DNA of 40,928 nucleotides, taken from JAICYJ01 sp035473255. GTDB taxonomy: Bacteria > Actinomycetota > Thermoleophilia > Gaiellales > JAICJC01. Numbering within the stretch: position 1 is the stretch's first letter; the number at the start of each line of letters is the position of its first letter. Below are positions 6,783 through 14,822 of the stretch, in pieces. Both the position numbers and the translations under genes were made by a program. The stretch spans positions 1 to 40,928 of the forward strand of contig DATIOK010000036.1 in the NCBI GenBank assembly GCA_035473255.1, in the 5' to 3' direction. The notes under the pieces are model-generated. The model was not told the DNA's origin. It made no database searches and was given only the letters and a program-made list of their open reading frames with translations.

Positions 6783-8252
6783 GTGACCGACGCCGCCGAG
6801 TTCGGCCGCGTGGTGCTGATCGTCGCGGTCGGCTTCGCGGTCGCCATCCTGTCCAGCCGCATCAGTGGGCGGCTGCGTGTGCCCGCGCCCGCGCTGTTCC
6901 TGGCGGCGGCCACGGTGTCGTCCGACCTGATCCCGAATCTGGCGCCGCTGCTGACGATCCACGACGTCGAGCGGATCTGCCTGGTGGCGCTGATCGTGAT
7001 CCTGTTCGACGGCGGCATGGACATCGGCGTGACCCGGTTCCGCGAGTCGCTGTGGCCGATCGTGAGCCTTGGGGTGCTCGGCACGTTCCTGGTGGCGGGC
7101 CTGCTGGCGGTGCTCGTCCACGCGCTGTTCGGTCCCAGCTGGACGACGTCGCTCCTGATCGGGGCGGCTCTTGCGCCAACCGACCCGGCGGTGGTGTTCT
7201 CGGTGCTGGGCGGCAGCGAGGTGAGCGGACGCAGCGACGACATCCTCAAGGGCGAGTCCGGCGTGAACGACCCGGTCGGGATCGCGCTTGTGATCGGCCT
7301 GCTCGACATCGCCACCAGCAACGGCTCGAGCGTGGCGATCGCGGAGGATTTCGCGCTGCAGATGGCGGTCGGCCTGGTGGTCGGCGTGGTCGGCGGCCTG
7401 GCACTGGGGCGTGCCATGCGCGACCTGATGCTGCCCGACTCCGCCCTGTACCCGCTGCTGACCCTGTCCGCCGCCGGCATCGTGTACGGCCTGGCCTCGG
7501 TGCTGCACGGCTCGGGCTTCCTGGCGGTGTTCGTCACCGGCGTGCTGATCGCCGACCTGCGCGCTCCCTACAAGGCCGAGATCGAGCACTTCCACAAGGC
7601 GCTGGCCAGCCTCGGCGAGATCGTGGTGTTCGTCGCCCTGGGGCTGACCATCGACCTCGGCTCGCTCGACCTGCGCAGCGTCTGGCTGGACGGCCTGGCG
7701 GTGGCGGTGCTCTTGACGTTCGTGGCGCGGCCGCTGGTGGTGGCGGCATTGCTGGCGCGGGCACGCCTGACGCGGGGCGAGAAGGTGTTCATCGCCTGGG
7801 CCGGCATGCGCGGCGCGGTGCCGATCCTGCTTGCCGCGTTCACGCTGCTGGAGGGCGTCGACCACGCCAATCGCATCTACGGGATCGTGTTCGTGGTCGT
7901 GATGTTCTCGGTGGTCGTGCAGGGCTCGCTGGTGCCGACGGTGGCAGGCCGGGTCGGCCTGCAGATGCGGCAGATCCACCAGGAGCCGTGGGACCTGTCG
8001 GTGCGCCTCCGCGATGAGCCGCAGGAGGTCGGTCGCTACGTGGTCGCCGCCGGGTCGCCCGCCGACGGGGTGGCGCTGCGCGACCTCGTCCTCGGCGAGC
8101 GCGCCTGGATCAGCCTGATCATGCGCGACGGCGCCGCCCGCCAGGCCCGCGGCGACTCGGTGCTGCGGGCCGGCGACGAGGTGCTGGTGCTGGGCACGAG
8201 CGCACATGCCCAGGCCGTGTTCGAGGGCGGATCGCGTACGGTTGGCGCGTGA
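6783..8252 (+). CDS. potassium/proton antiporter, CPA1 NhaP2/CvrA type with TrkA-C domain
   Basis: This 489-aa inner-membrane antiporter exchanges K+ (or Na+) for protons. Hydrophobic segments fill residues 8-400, consistent with 12-13 helices. The ion-site motif APTDPAVVFSVLGG is at 131-144 and GESGVNDPVGIAL at 157-169, both diagnostic of CPA1 exchangers. A soluble C-terminal tail from about 410 contains RYVVAAGSPADGVALRDL and RAGDEVLVLG, an RCK/TrkA-C-type regulatory domain as found in NhaP2/CvrA. The GTG start is supported by a -10 hexamer 6 nt upstream. The stop overlaps the next gene by 4 nt (GTGA), so the antiporter is translationally coupled to the GNAT fusion. The pair splits the conserved infB-ylxP junction. 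Confidence 0.9.
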   Translation: MTDAAEFGRVVLIVAVGFAVAILSSRISGRLRVPAPALFLAAATVSSDLIPNLAPLLTIHDVERICLVALIVILFDGGMDIGVTRFRESLWPIVSLGVLGTFLVAGLLAVLVHALFGPSWTTSLLIGAALAPTDPAVVFSVLGGSEVSGRSDDILKGESGVNDPVGIALVIGLLDIATSNGSSVAIAEDFALQMAVGLVVGVVGGLALGRAMRDLMLPDSALYPLLTLSAAGIVYGLASVLHGSGFLAVFVTGVLIADLRAPYKAEIEHFHKALASLGEIVVFVALGLTIDLGSLDLRSVWLDGLAVAVLLTFVARPLVVAALLARARLTRGEKVFIAWAGMRGAVPILLAAFTLLEGVDHANRIYGIVFVVVMFSVVVQGSLVPTVAGRVGLQMRQIHQEPWDLSVRLRDEPQEVGRYVVAAGSPADGVALRDLVLGERAWISLIMRDGAARQARGDSVLRAGDEVLVLGTSAHAQAVFEGGSRTVGA

Positions 8253-9814
8253 GCACCCTGCGCATGCGACGCGTCCGCGTCGACGAGGCCGATGAGTTGC
8301 GCCGCGTGCGCCTGGCGATGCTGCTGGACACGCCCGATGCGTTCGCCTCGCGTCACGCCGACGAGGCGGCCCAGCCGGACGAGTTCTGGCAGGAGCGTGC
8401 CGCGATCGCGGCGCAGAGCTCGCAGGTGGCCACGTTCCACGTCGTCGACGGCGACCGTCACGTCGGCAGCGCCACCGGCCTGCGCCTCGACTCCGCCCGC
8501 GCGGCCGACCTGGTGGCGATGTGGGTCGACCCGGAGTGGCGCGGGCGCGGGATCGGGCAGCGCCTGGTGGAGGGCGTTTGCCGCTGGGCGGCGCGCCAGG
8601 GCAGCGCCTCGATCGAGCTGGACGTGCGCGAGCTGAACACGGGCGCCCTCGACCTCTACCGCCGCTGCGGCTTCGAGGTGATCGCCGGGCCGCACCCGGC
8701 CGAGGCCGCGCCCGACCTGATGGAGCTGCGGATGCGCCGCTGGCTGGACGTGCCACCGGCGGGCCCGGTGGTGAGGCGCCTCCGCCGTCAGGGCGCGCTG
8801 GTCGACCAACTCGAGGAGCTGCCCGCCTCCGACCTGCGCTCACTGCTGCTGCACGTCACGCGGCGCCGCGCCGCGGGTCTCGACCCGGCGGACGTCCTGC
8901 AGGCGCGCCGCGACCACCCCACGCTGGCGCCGGTCGCGGCGAACGGGCGCGCGCTCCAGCTGGCGGGGCTGCTGGCAATCGACGCCGCGCCGGGGTTCGA
9001 GCCGGTGACGCTCTCGCCGGTGGCCCCGGCCGGCGTCAACACGGTGCTTGGCGGGCTCGATCAGAACCTGTCCCTGGCAACCGTCCGCGGCGGCGAGGTG
9101 CTGGCCGACCCCACCACCAGCCTGGCCCTCGAGGCGGCCTTGCGGCGGCGCGCCGGCGAGGCCTCTGTGCAGCTCTGCTGGGTGGGACGAGTGCTGCGCA
9201 TGCAGCAGTTCGGCGGCGGCTGGAACCAGCACTTCGGGCTGTTCGCGCTTGTCAGTGGCGGCCGCCGGCAGCCCGATCACGGCTTCGGGCTGGCCGCTCT
9301 GCACGAGCACATCGCCGTCCACCTGCGCGTGATCGCGTCCCTGGCGGCCGCCGGCCACGACGCCGGCCGTCCGGTGGTCGAGGTCAGCGACACCGCCCTG
9401 CTGCGCGCGCTCTGCCGCGAGGCGCGGGCCGACCTCGACGACCTCGCCGACCAGGCCCGGGACGACGATCTCGATCCCGAGCAGCTGCTGGCCGCGTCGG
9501 GGGTGGCGGTGGAGCGGTTCGCCGAGCGGGTCGAGGGCGCCCGGCTGCTGGAGCTGGTGCGTGAGCGGGTGTACGGGCCGCTGCGGGAGCAGTTTCCGGA
9601 CGCCCGGCTCGGCTTCCGCGTCGGCCGGCTGGCGGGGATCGGGTACTACAACGGCCTGCTGCTGAACATCGAGGTCGAGCGCGACGGCCACAGGCTGTCG
9701 GTGGCCGACGGCGGCAGCACCGACTGGACGCAGCGGCTGCTGTCCGACCGGGCGGAGCGGCTGTTCACCAGCGGCCTGGGCTTGGAACGCCTGATCCGCC
9801 TGGGAGATGGTTGA
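8249..9814 (+). CDS. GNAT acetyltransferase fused to a histidyl-tRNA synthetase/HisZ-like domain
   Basis: This 521-aa protein appears to join two domains. Residues 1-165 are a GNAT N-acetyltransferase with acetyl-CoA motif A, DPEWRGRGIGQRLVEG (94-109), and ELNTGALDLYRRCGFEV (128-144). Residues about 185-521 resemble the class II aminoacyl-tRNA synthetase core of the HisRS/HisZ group: VQLCWVGRVLRMQQFGGG (307-324) matches motif 2, IGYYNGLLLNIEV (464-476) matches the HisRS YYTG.VFE segment, then GGS, and SGLGLERL (508-515) matches motif 3. Several catalytic positions are changed (Glu of motif 2 is Gln) and no anticodon-binding domain follows. A true HisRS is therefore unlikely; a regulatory or novel ligase-like role is possible. 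It is coupled to the antiporter by GTGA, and its stop directly abuts the infB stop. The GNAT call is firm; the second domain is a motif-level inference. Confidence 0.75.
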   Translation: MSTLRMRRVRVDEADELRRVRLAMLLDTPDAFASRHADEAAQPDEFWQERAAIAAQSSQVATFHVVDGDRHVGSATGLRLDSARAADLVAMWVDPEWRGRGIGQRLVEGVCRWAARQGSASIELDVRELNTGALDLYRRCGFEVIAGPHPAEAAPDLMELRMRRWLDVPPAGPVVRRLRRQGALVDQLEELPASDLRSLLLHVTRRRAAGLDPADVLQARRDHPTLAPVAANGRALQLAGLLAIDAAPGFEPVTLSPVAPAGVNTVLGGLDQNLSLATVRGGEVLADPTTSLALEAALRRRAGEASVQLCWVGRVLRMQQFGGGWNQHFGLFALVSGGRRQPDHGFGLAALHEHIAVHLRVIASLAAAGHDAGRPVVEVSDTALLRALCREARADLDDLADQARDDDLDPEQLLAASGVAVERFAERVEGARLLELVRERVYGPLREQFPDARLGFRVGRLAGIGYYNGLLLNIEVERDGHRLSVADGGSTDWTQRLLSDRAERLFTSGLGLERLIRLGDG

Positions 9815-11896
9815 TTAGCTGGTTCGGGCGACTTCCCTGACCGTGTAGACCTCGAGCACGTCGCCTTCCTTGACGTCGTTATAGCCCTCGATCGTGAGGC
9901 CGCACTCGAAGCCCTGCTGCACCTCACGGACGTCGTCCTGGACGCGTCGCAACGTGGCGATGCGGCCGTCGTGGACGATCGCGCCGTCGCGCAGCAGCCG
10001 CACCTGCGCCCCGCGCTGGATGACGCCGCTCGTGACCATACAGCCGGCGATCGTGCCCAGCCGCGAGACCTTGAACGTCTGGCGCACCTCGGCCTCGCCC
10101 AGGATCTCCTCAACCTGCTCGGGAGCGAGCATGCCGATCAGCGCCTGCTGGATGTCCTCGGTCAGCTGGTAGATCACCTTGTACGTGCGGATGTCGACGC
10201 CCTCGCGCTCGGCCAGCGCCTTCGCCTCGGCGTTCGGACGGACGTTGAAGCCGACCACGATCGCGTTCGACGCGGCGGCCAGGTTGATGTCCGAGGCGGT
10301 GATGCCGCCGACGCCGGAGTGGATCACGCTGACCGTCACCTCGGGGTGCTGGATCTTGGCGATCTCGCCCTCGGCGGCCTCGACCGAGCCCTGCACGTCG
10401 GCCTTGATGATCAGGCCCAGCTCCTGCACCGCACCCTCCTGCACCGCGGAGAACAGATCCTCCAGGCTGACCGCCTTGTTGCGGCGGGCCAGCATCTCGG
10501 TGCGGATCCGCTGCGCGCGCTTCTGCGCTATCTGGCGGGCGATCCGGTCGTTCTCGACGACGTGGCAGAACTCGCCCGCCGGCGGCGGCTTGTCGAAGCC
10601 CAGGATCTCGACCGGCACGGCCGGCCCGGCCTCCTTGACGCGCTTGCCGTTGTGGTCGTTCAGCGCCTTCACGCGGCCCCACGCGTCGCCGGCCACGACC
10701 GCGTCGCCCACGCGCAGGGTGCCGCGCTGCACCAGCAGCGTCGCCACCGGCCCGCGGCCGACGTCCAGGCGCGACTCGATGATGACCCCGCTCGCCTCGG
10801 CGCTCGGGTTCGCCTTCAGCTCCAGCACGTCCGACTGCAGCAGCAGCATCTCGAGCAACTGGTCGAGGTTCTGCTTGGCCTTGGCCGAGACGTCGACGAA
10901 GATCGTGTCTCCGCCCCACTCCTCCGGCTGCAGCCCGTGGTTGACCAGCTCACCGCGCACCCGCTCCGGGTTCGCGTCCTCCTTGTCGATCTTGTTGACG
11001 GCCACCACGATCGGCACGGATGCCGCCTTGGCGTGGTCGATCGCCTCCACGGTCTGGGGCATCACGCCGTCGTCGGCCGCGACCACCAGCACGGCCACAT
11101 CGGTGACCTTGGCGCCGCGGGCGCGCATCGCCGTGAAGGCCTCATGGCCGGGGGTGTCGAGGAAGGTGACCTTGCGGCCGCCGTCGACGTCGACCTGATA
11201 GGCGCCGATGTGCTGCGTGATGCCGCCGGCCTCGGTCGATACCACCGACGACTCGCGGATCGAGTCGAGCAGCGTGGTCTTGCCGTGGTCGACGTGGCCC
11301 ATGATCGTGACCACCGGAGGCCGCTGCTGGAGCGAGTCCTCGGGATCGTCGTAGACGACCTCCTCGTCCTCCTCGTCGGCCGTGTGCGCGATCGTTATCT
11401 CGCGGTCGAACTCGAGGCCGATCAGCAGCACGTCGTCGTCGGACAGCGACACGGTCAGCGTCACCATCTGCCCCTCGGACATCATGTAGGCGATGATCTT
11501 GGCGGGGCTGATGCCGAGCTTCTCGGCCAGGTCCTTGACCGTGACCCCCGACTCGACCTTGACGGGCCCGGTCGGCACCTCCGGCTCGCGCTTGACCTCC
11601 GGGCGGGGCGCGCCGCGGTCGCGGCGCTGACCGGGGCGGCGGCCGGCCTGCGAGTCGATCACGACCCGGCGCCGGCGTCCGGCCGTGGCCCCGCGCTGGG
11701 GGCGCGGCTGACGGGCGGCCTGGCCCGGCTCCTGCGCGGGGACGGTGGCCTTGGCGCCGAACGCGCGGCGCACGTCGTCGTCGTCGATCAGGTCGTCGGT
11801 GCCCGATGCGGTGCCGGCCGCGTCAAGCTTTTCCTTGACCTCAGCCTCCGTGACGCCCTGCTCGCGGGCGATGTCTGTGACCGTTCGTTTTGCCAT
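9815..11896 (-). CDS. infB: translation initiation factor IF-2
   Basis: IF-2 is the GTPase that delivers initiator tRNA to the 30S subunit and promotes subunit joining. The 693-aa protein starts MAKRTVTDIAREQGVTEAEV (IF2_N helix). It has a short basic linker (50-105), a second IF2_N-type region (113-145), then the G domain: GHVDHGKT (200-207), GGITQHIG (224-231), DTPGH (247-251), NKID (301-304). Domains II to IV follow to the end. The linker is short compared with most actinobacterial IF-2 proteins. The ATG has TGAGGA upstream and lies 7 nt after ylxR. Its TAA touches the opposing gene's TGA with no spacer. Confidence 0.97.
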   Translation of the reverse strand: MAKRTVTDIAREQGVTEAEVKEKLDAAGTASGTDDLIDDDDVRRAFGAKATVPAQEPGQAARQPRPQRGATAGRRRRVVIDSQAGRRPGQRRDRGAPRPEVKREPEVPTGPVKVESGVTVKDLAEKLGISPAKIIAYMMSEGQMVTLTVSLSDDDVLLIGLEFDREITIAHTADEEDEEVVYDDPEDSLQQRPPVVTIMGHVDHGKTTLLDSIRESSVVSTEAGGITQHIGAYQVDVDGGRKVTFLDTPGHEAFTAMRARGAKVTDVAVLVVAADDGVMPQTVEAIDHAKAASVPIVVAVNKIDKEDANPERVRGELVNHGLQPEEWGGDTIFVDVSAKAKQNLDQLLEMLLLQSDVLELKANPSAEASGVIIESRLDVGRGPVATLLVQRGTLRVGDAVVAGDAWGRVKALNDHNGKRVKEAGPAVPVEILGFDKPPPAGEFCHVVENDRIARQIAQKRAQRIRTEMLARRNKAVSLEDLFSAVQEGAVQELGLIIKADVQGSVEAAEGEIAKIQHPEVTVSVIHSGVGGITASDINLAAASNAIVVGFNVRPNAEAKALAEREGVDIRTYKVIYQLTEDIQQALIGMLAPEQVEEILGEAEVRQTFKVSRLGTIAGCMVTSGVIQRGAQVRLLRDGAIVHDGRIATLRRVQDDVREVQQGFECGLTIEGYNDVKEGDVLEVYTVREVARTS

Positions 11897-11903
11897 TCAG
11901 TCC

Positions 11904-12164
11904 TCAATTCTCCCAAACCGGCGGCCCCTGCTCAACCGGGATCCGCCGCTCGAGGCCCGCGGCGGCGCCTGATGGCGCCTTCAACCGCCTGGCCAACGCC
12001 CCCTTGCGTGTCCCCCGCGTCAAGCAATCCTGACCGGGACACAGGTAGGCGCCTCGCCCCGGCAGCCGCTGGGCCGTGTCGAAGACAATCATCTCGCCGT
12101 CGAACACCAGCCGCAGCAGTTCGGCCTTGGGGCGTCGCCGGCCGCAGCCGGCGCACTGCCTGAT
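11904..12164 (-). CDS. ylxR: YlxR family RNA-binding protein (DUF448), no standard start codon
   Basis: The frame encodes a YlxR-type nucleic-acid-binding protein: RQCAGCGRRRPKAELLRLV with the CxxC motif, then GRGAYLCPGQDC and RRLK, normally found between nusA and infB. Going upstream from the CxxC motif, no ATG, GTG or TTG occurs in frame in the 3' end of nusA examined; the only in-frame GTG (12105-12107) lies after the motif. The coordinate given uses an ATC at 12162-12164, which would give the expected N terminus. AAGGAGGAGG occurs at the end of nusA but is about 25 nt away. A non-standard start, a -1 frameshift out of nusA, or a base error could explain this. Identity is firm; the start is not. 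Confidence 0.7.
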   Translation of the reverse strand: MRQCAGCGRRRPKAELLRLVFDGEMIVFDTAQRLPGRGAYLCPGQDCLTRGTRKGALARRLKAPSGAAAGLERRIPVEQGPPVWEN

Positions 12165-12172
12165 CGGATCGG

Positions 12173-13453
12173 CTACGACGCGGCCGCTCCCTCCTCCTTG
12201 GCGGCCAGCTCGCGATGAGCGGGCACGCCGCAGTACCGGCTTCCGTCGAGTGCCTGGTTGGGACAGCGCTTGCCGGACGACGTGACCGCGATGCAGCGGC
12301 CGGGGAACTCGTCCTCCTCGCCTTCCGCGCCGGTGTAGGGCACGTCGGTGTCCTCGGCGTAGTGCTCGGTCTCGGACACGATGTCGATGCGCCAGCCGGT
12401 CAGCCGGTGGGCGAGGCGGGCGTTCTGCCCCTCCTTGCCGATGGCCAGGGCCAGCTCGCCGTCCGGCACGACCACGGTGGCCTGCTGGGCGGCGTCGTCC
12501 ACGTAGACCTCGCGCACCTTGGCGGGGGCCAGCGCCTTGGCGACGAACCTGGCCGGCTCGTCGTTCCAGGGGATGATGTCGATCTTCTCGCCGCGCAGCT
12601 CCGACACGACCATGCGCACGCGCGAACCGCGCGGGCCGACGCAGGCGCCGACCGGGTCGACGCCCTGCACGCGCGACTCGACCGCGATCTTGGCGCGGTA
12701 GCCGGGCTCGCGGGCGACGGCACGGATCGTGACCAGCCCGTCGGCGATCTCCGGCACCTCCAGCTCGAACAGCTGGCGAATCAGATCGTCGCTGCGGCGC
12801 GAGAGCACCACCTGCGGGCCCTTGCCCTCCGAGCGCACCTCGATGATCACGGCCTTGATGCGGCTGCCCTGCTCGTAGCGCTCGCCCGGCACCTTCTCCG
12901 AGCCGGGCAGGATCGCCTCCATCTTGCCGAGGTCGACGAACGCATAGCGGTTGTCGTCCTGCTGCACGATGCCGGTCACGATCTCGCCCACGCGGTCGGC
13001 GTACTCGTCGTACATGATCGAGCGCTCGGCCTCATGGATGCGCTGGCGCAGCACCTGCTTGGCGGTCTGCCCGGCGATGCGGCTGAAGCCCTCGGGGGTG
13101 ACGTCCACCATCTGGGCAGGCTTGAACCAGGCCCATTCGATCTCGGGCTCGGGCTCCTCCTCTGGCTGCTCACCCTCGGCCAGCGGCACGGCCGGCTCGA
13201 CGACCTCCTCGACGTCCGGCGGCCGGTGGTGCGGATGCGCCTCCAGGTAGGACTCCCACGCCTCGGTGTTCACGGACCACACGACGTAGTCGCCGGATTC
13301 CCGGTCGAGGTCGACGCGCACCGGATGGCGGGCATCGGGCATCTTCTTGTAGGCCGCCAGCAGCGCTTCCTCGATCGCTGACAGCAGCGTCTCGGCCTCG
13401 ATGCCGCGTTCCTTCTCGAGCGCCTTCACGCCCTCCAACAGTTCCTTGCTCAC
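12173..13453 (-). CDS. nusA: transcription termination/antitermination factor NusA with C-terminal Cys/His motif
   Basis: NusA binds RNA polymerase and nascent RNA, modulating pausing, termination and antitermination. The 426-aa protein has an N-terminal polymerase-binding domain (about 1-140) containing an acidic insertion around EGEQPEEEPEPEIEW. An S1 domain follows (GEIVTGIVQQDDNRYAFVD), then tandem KH domains with DPVGACVGPRGSRV and ELALAIGKEGQNARLA. A C-terminal tail adds C387, C397, C408 and H413 in a C-x9-C-x10-C-x4-H pattern, resembling a small zinc-binding knuckle. The GTG start (13451-13453) overlaps the rimP stop. It lies in the rimP-nusA-ylxR-infB operon. Confidence 0.95.
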   Translation of the reverse strand: MSKELLEGVKALEKERGIEAETLLSAIEEALLAAYKKMPDARHPVRVDLDRESGDYVVWSVNTEAWESYLEAHPHHRPPDVEEVVEPAVPLAEGEQPEEEPEPEIEWAWFKPAQMVDVTPEGFSRIAGQTAKQVLRQRIHEAERSIMYDEYADRVGEIVTGIVQQDDNRYAFVDLGKMEAILPGSEKVPGERYEQGSRIKAVIIEVRSEGKGPQVVLSRRSDDLIRQLFELEVPEIADGLVTIRAVAREPGYRAKIAVESRVQGVDPVGACVGPRGSRVRMVVSELRGEKIDIIPWNDEPARFVAKALAPAKVREVYVDDAAQQATVVVPDGELALAIGKEGQNARLAHRLTGWRIDIVSETEHYAEDTDVPYTGAEGEEDEFPGRCIAVTSSGKRCPNQALDGSRYCGVPAHRELAAKEEGAAAS

Positions 13454-13896
13454 CGGGTGCCTCCAGCCTGTTCCGCGACCAGATGCGCGCGCTGGATCGC
13501 CCCGTAGGGCAGACGGGCGCGCGCGCCGTCGAGGTCGATCTCGATCTCATCATCTCCTGCATCCGTCAGCGTGCCCGTGAACGACCGGCGCCCTTCAACC
13601 GCATCAGCGGTGCGGACGTGCACGCGGCTGCCGGCGGCAGCACGGTAGTGGTCGGGCTTCACCAGCGGCCGCTCGATCCCGGGCGACGACACCTCGAGCG
13701 CGTAGCGGTCGCGCAGCGGCGAAAGCTCCCGGCTGACCCGCTCGCACAGGTCGAGGTCGACGGTCCCGCCGGGGCGGTCGATGGTGACCCGGACGAGGCC
13801 GGGTGATGGTTGCTCGGCGAGCAGCACCTCGACCTCCGGCACACTCGTCCGAAGCGTCGTTTCGATCTGTTGCTGAAGCGCTGCTGAGCTTCCCAT
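13450..13896 (-). CDS. rimP: ribosome maturation factor RimP
   Basis: RimP binds pre-30S particles and is needed for small-subunit maturation. The 148-aa product has the family features LVRVTIDRPGGTVDLDLCERVSR split across the N domain, YALEVSSPGIERPL, the RimP signature, and a C-terminal SH3-like part. The ATG at 13894-13896 is preceded by GGGAGGTG about 4 nt upstream; an adjacent GTG could also serve. It is first in the nusA operon and overlaps nusA by 3 nt. An intrinsic terminator lies 31 nt upstream in its leader. Confidence 0.93.
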   Translation of the reverse strand: MGSSAALQQQIETTLRTSVPEVEVLLAEQPSPGLVRVTIDRPGGTVDLDLCERVSRELSPLRDRYALEVSSPGIERPLVKPDHYRAAAGSRVHVRTADAVEGRRSFTGTLTDAGDDEIEIDLDGARARLPYGAIQRAHLVAEQAGGTR

Positions 13897-13926
13897 CACA
13901 CACCTCCCTTTGCCGGTTTGAGGGCG

Positions 13927-13951
13927 AAAAAAAGGTGGGTTCTCACCCACC
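13927..13951 (-). terminator. intrinsic terminator/attenuator in the rimP-nusA-infB leader
   Basis: On the minus strand a perfect 7-bp stem (GGTGGGT, loop GAGA, ACCCACC; 13951-13934) is followed immediately by seven T residues (13933-13927). This is a textbook Rho-independent terminator, and its T-run ends 30 nt before the rimP start codon. No minus-strand gene lies directly upstream: the region is occupied by the start of dtd on the other strand. It therefore fits a leader attenuator better than a terminator of a preceding gene. Confidence 0.8.
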
Positions 13952-14028
13952 TCGCCGGACGCCCGAATCACACTGACAGTGCCTGAAGGATAGCAGGGAG
14001 TTGCTCCACCGGGGTGAATCGGAAAGGC

Positions 14029-14466
14029 GTGAGAGCGCTCGTGCAACGGGTATCGGAGGCCTCGGTCGAGGTCGGCGGCGAGCGGATCGCCGAGATCGGC
14101 ACGGGCCTGCTGGCGCTGGTCGCTGCGGGCAACGGCGACAGCGACCAGGACGCCCGCCGGCTGGCCGAAAAGATCGCCCGCCTGCGCATCTTCGGGGACG
14201 AGCAGGGCCGCATGAACCGCTCGCTGATCGACGTGGCCGGCAGCGTGCTGTGCGTGTCGCAGTTCACCCTCTACGCCGACGTCGCGCGCGGCAACCGCCC
14301 GGGCTTCACCGCGGCCGCACCGCCTGACGAGGGGCGCGTGCTGGTGGACGCGGTGGTCGACCAGCTGCGGCTGTCCGGCCTAGAGGTGCAGACCGGGCGC
14401 TTTGGCGCGCACATGCGGGTCTCGCTCGTGAACGACGGCCCGGTCACGATCTGGCTCGGCGACTAG
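14029..14466 (+). CDS. dtd: D-aminoacyl-tRNA deacylase
   Basis: DTD hydrolyses D-amino acids (and glycine from tRNA-Ala) off mischarged tRNAs. The 145-aa protein begins MRALVQRVSEASVEVGGE, exactly as typical DTDs do, which is why the GTG at 14029 is preferred over the in-frame GTG 15 nt upstream. The signature SQFTLYAD is at 77-84, and the Gly-cisPro motif lies in VNDGPVTIWL near the C terminus. GGAAAGG lies just upstream. The stop codon overlaps that of the convergent TPR gene in a shared CTAG. Length matches the family. Confidence 0.94.
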   Translation: MRALVQRVSEASVEVGGERIAEIGTGLLALVAAGNGDSDQDARRLAEKIARLRIFGDEQGRMNRSLIDVAGSVLCVSQFTLYADVARGNRPGFTAAAPPDEGRVLVDAVVDQLRLSGLEVQTGRFGAHMRVSLVNDGPVTIWLGD

Positions 14467-14822
14467 GCCGTGAGCTTGTCGACCGCTTCGCGGTAGTAGT
14501 CGACCTCTGGCCGCAGCCACAGTGCCATCTTGTAGTGCCCGGCCGCCAGGCCCTCCTCGCCCATCCGCGACAGGCAGCGCCCCATGCAGTAGTGCGCGTA
14601 GTCGTTGGCCGGCGCCGTGTCCAGGATGTACTCGAACTCCGCCGCCGCCTCGCGATAGCGGTGCAGGCGCAGGTAGGCGAGGCCCAGCGCCTCGCGGATC
14701 GAGGCCTTGTCGGGCTCGCGCCGCTTCGCCTTCTCGAGCGAGACCGTGGCCTGAGCGTTGTCACCGCGCTGCAGGTGCGCCCGTCCGCGCTGAAACAGCT
14801 CGTATGTCTCGTCCGGGTGCAT
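14463..14822 (-). CDS. small tetratricopeptide-repeat protein
   Basis: The 119-aa protein consists almost wholly of TPR helices: ETYELFQRGRAHLQRGDNAQA, then ASIREALGLAYLRLHRYREAA, then DYAHYCMGRCLSRMGEEGLAA, each with the TPR spacing of small and large residues. No signal peptide or catalytic motif is seen. A scaffold or partner-binding role is inferred. It ends the minus-strand run mihF to tgpA-like, 70 nt after the transglutaminase-like gene, with GAGGGAA as ribosome binding site. It could be a partner of that membrane protein, but nothing in the sequence proves it. Confidence 0.8.
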   Translation of the reverse strand: MHPDETYELFQRGRAHLQRGDNAQATVSLEKAKRREPDKASIREALGLAYLRLHRYREAAAEFEYILDTAPANDYAHYCMGRCLSRMGEEGLAAGHYKMALWLRPEVDYYREAVDKLTA

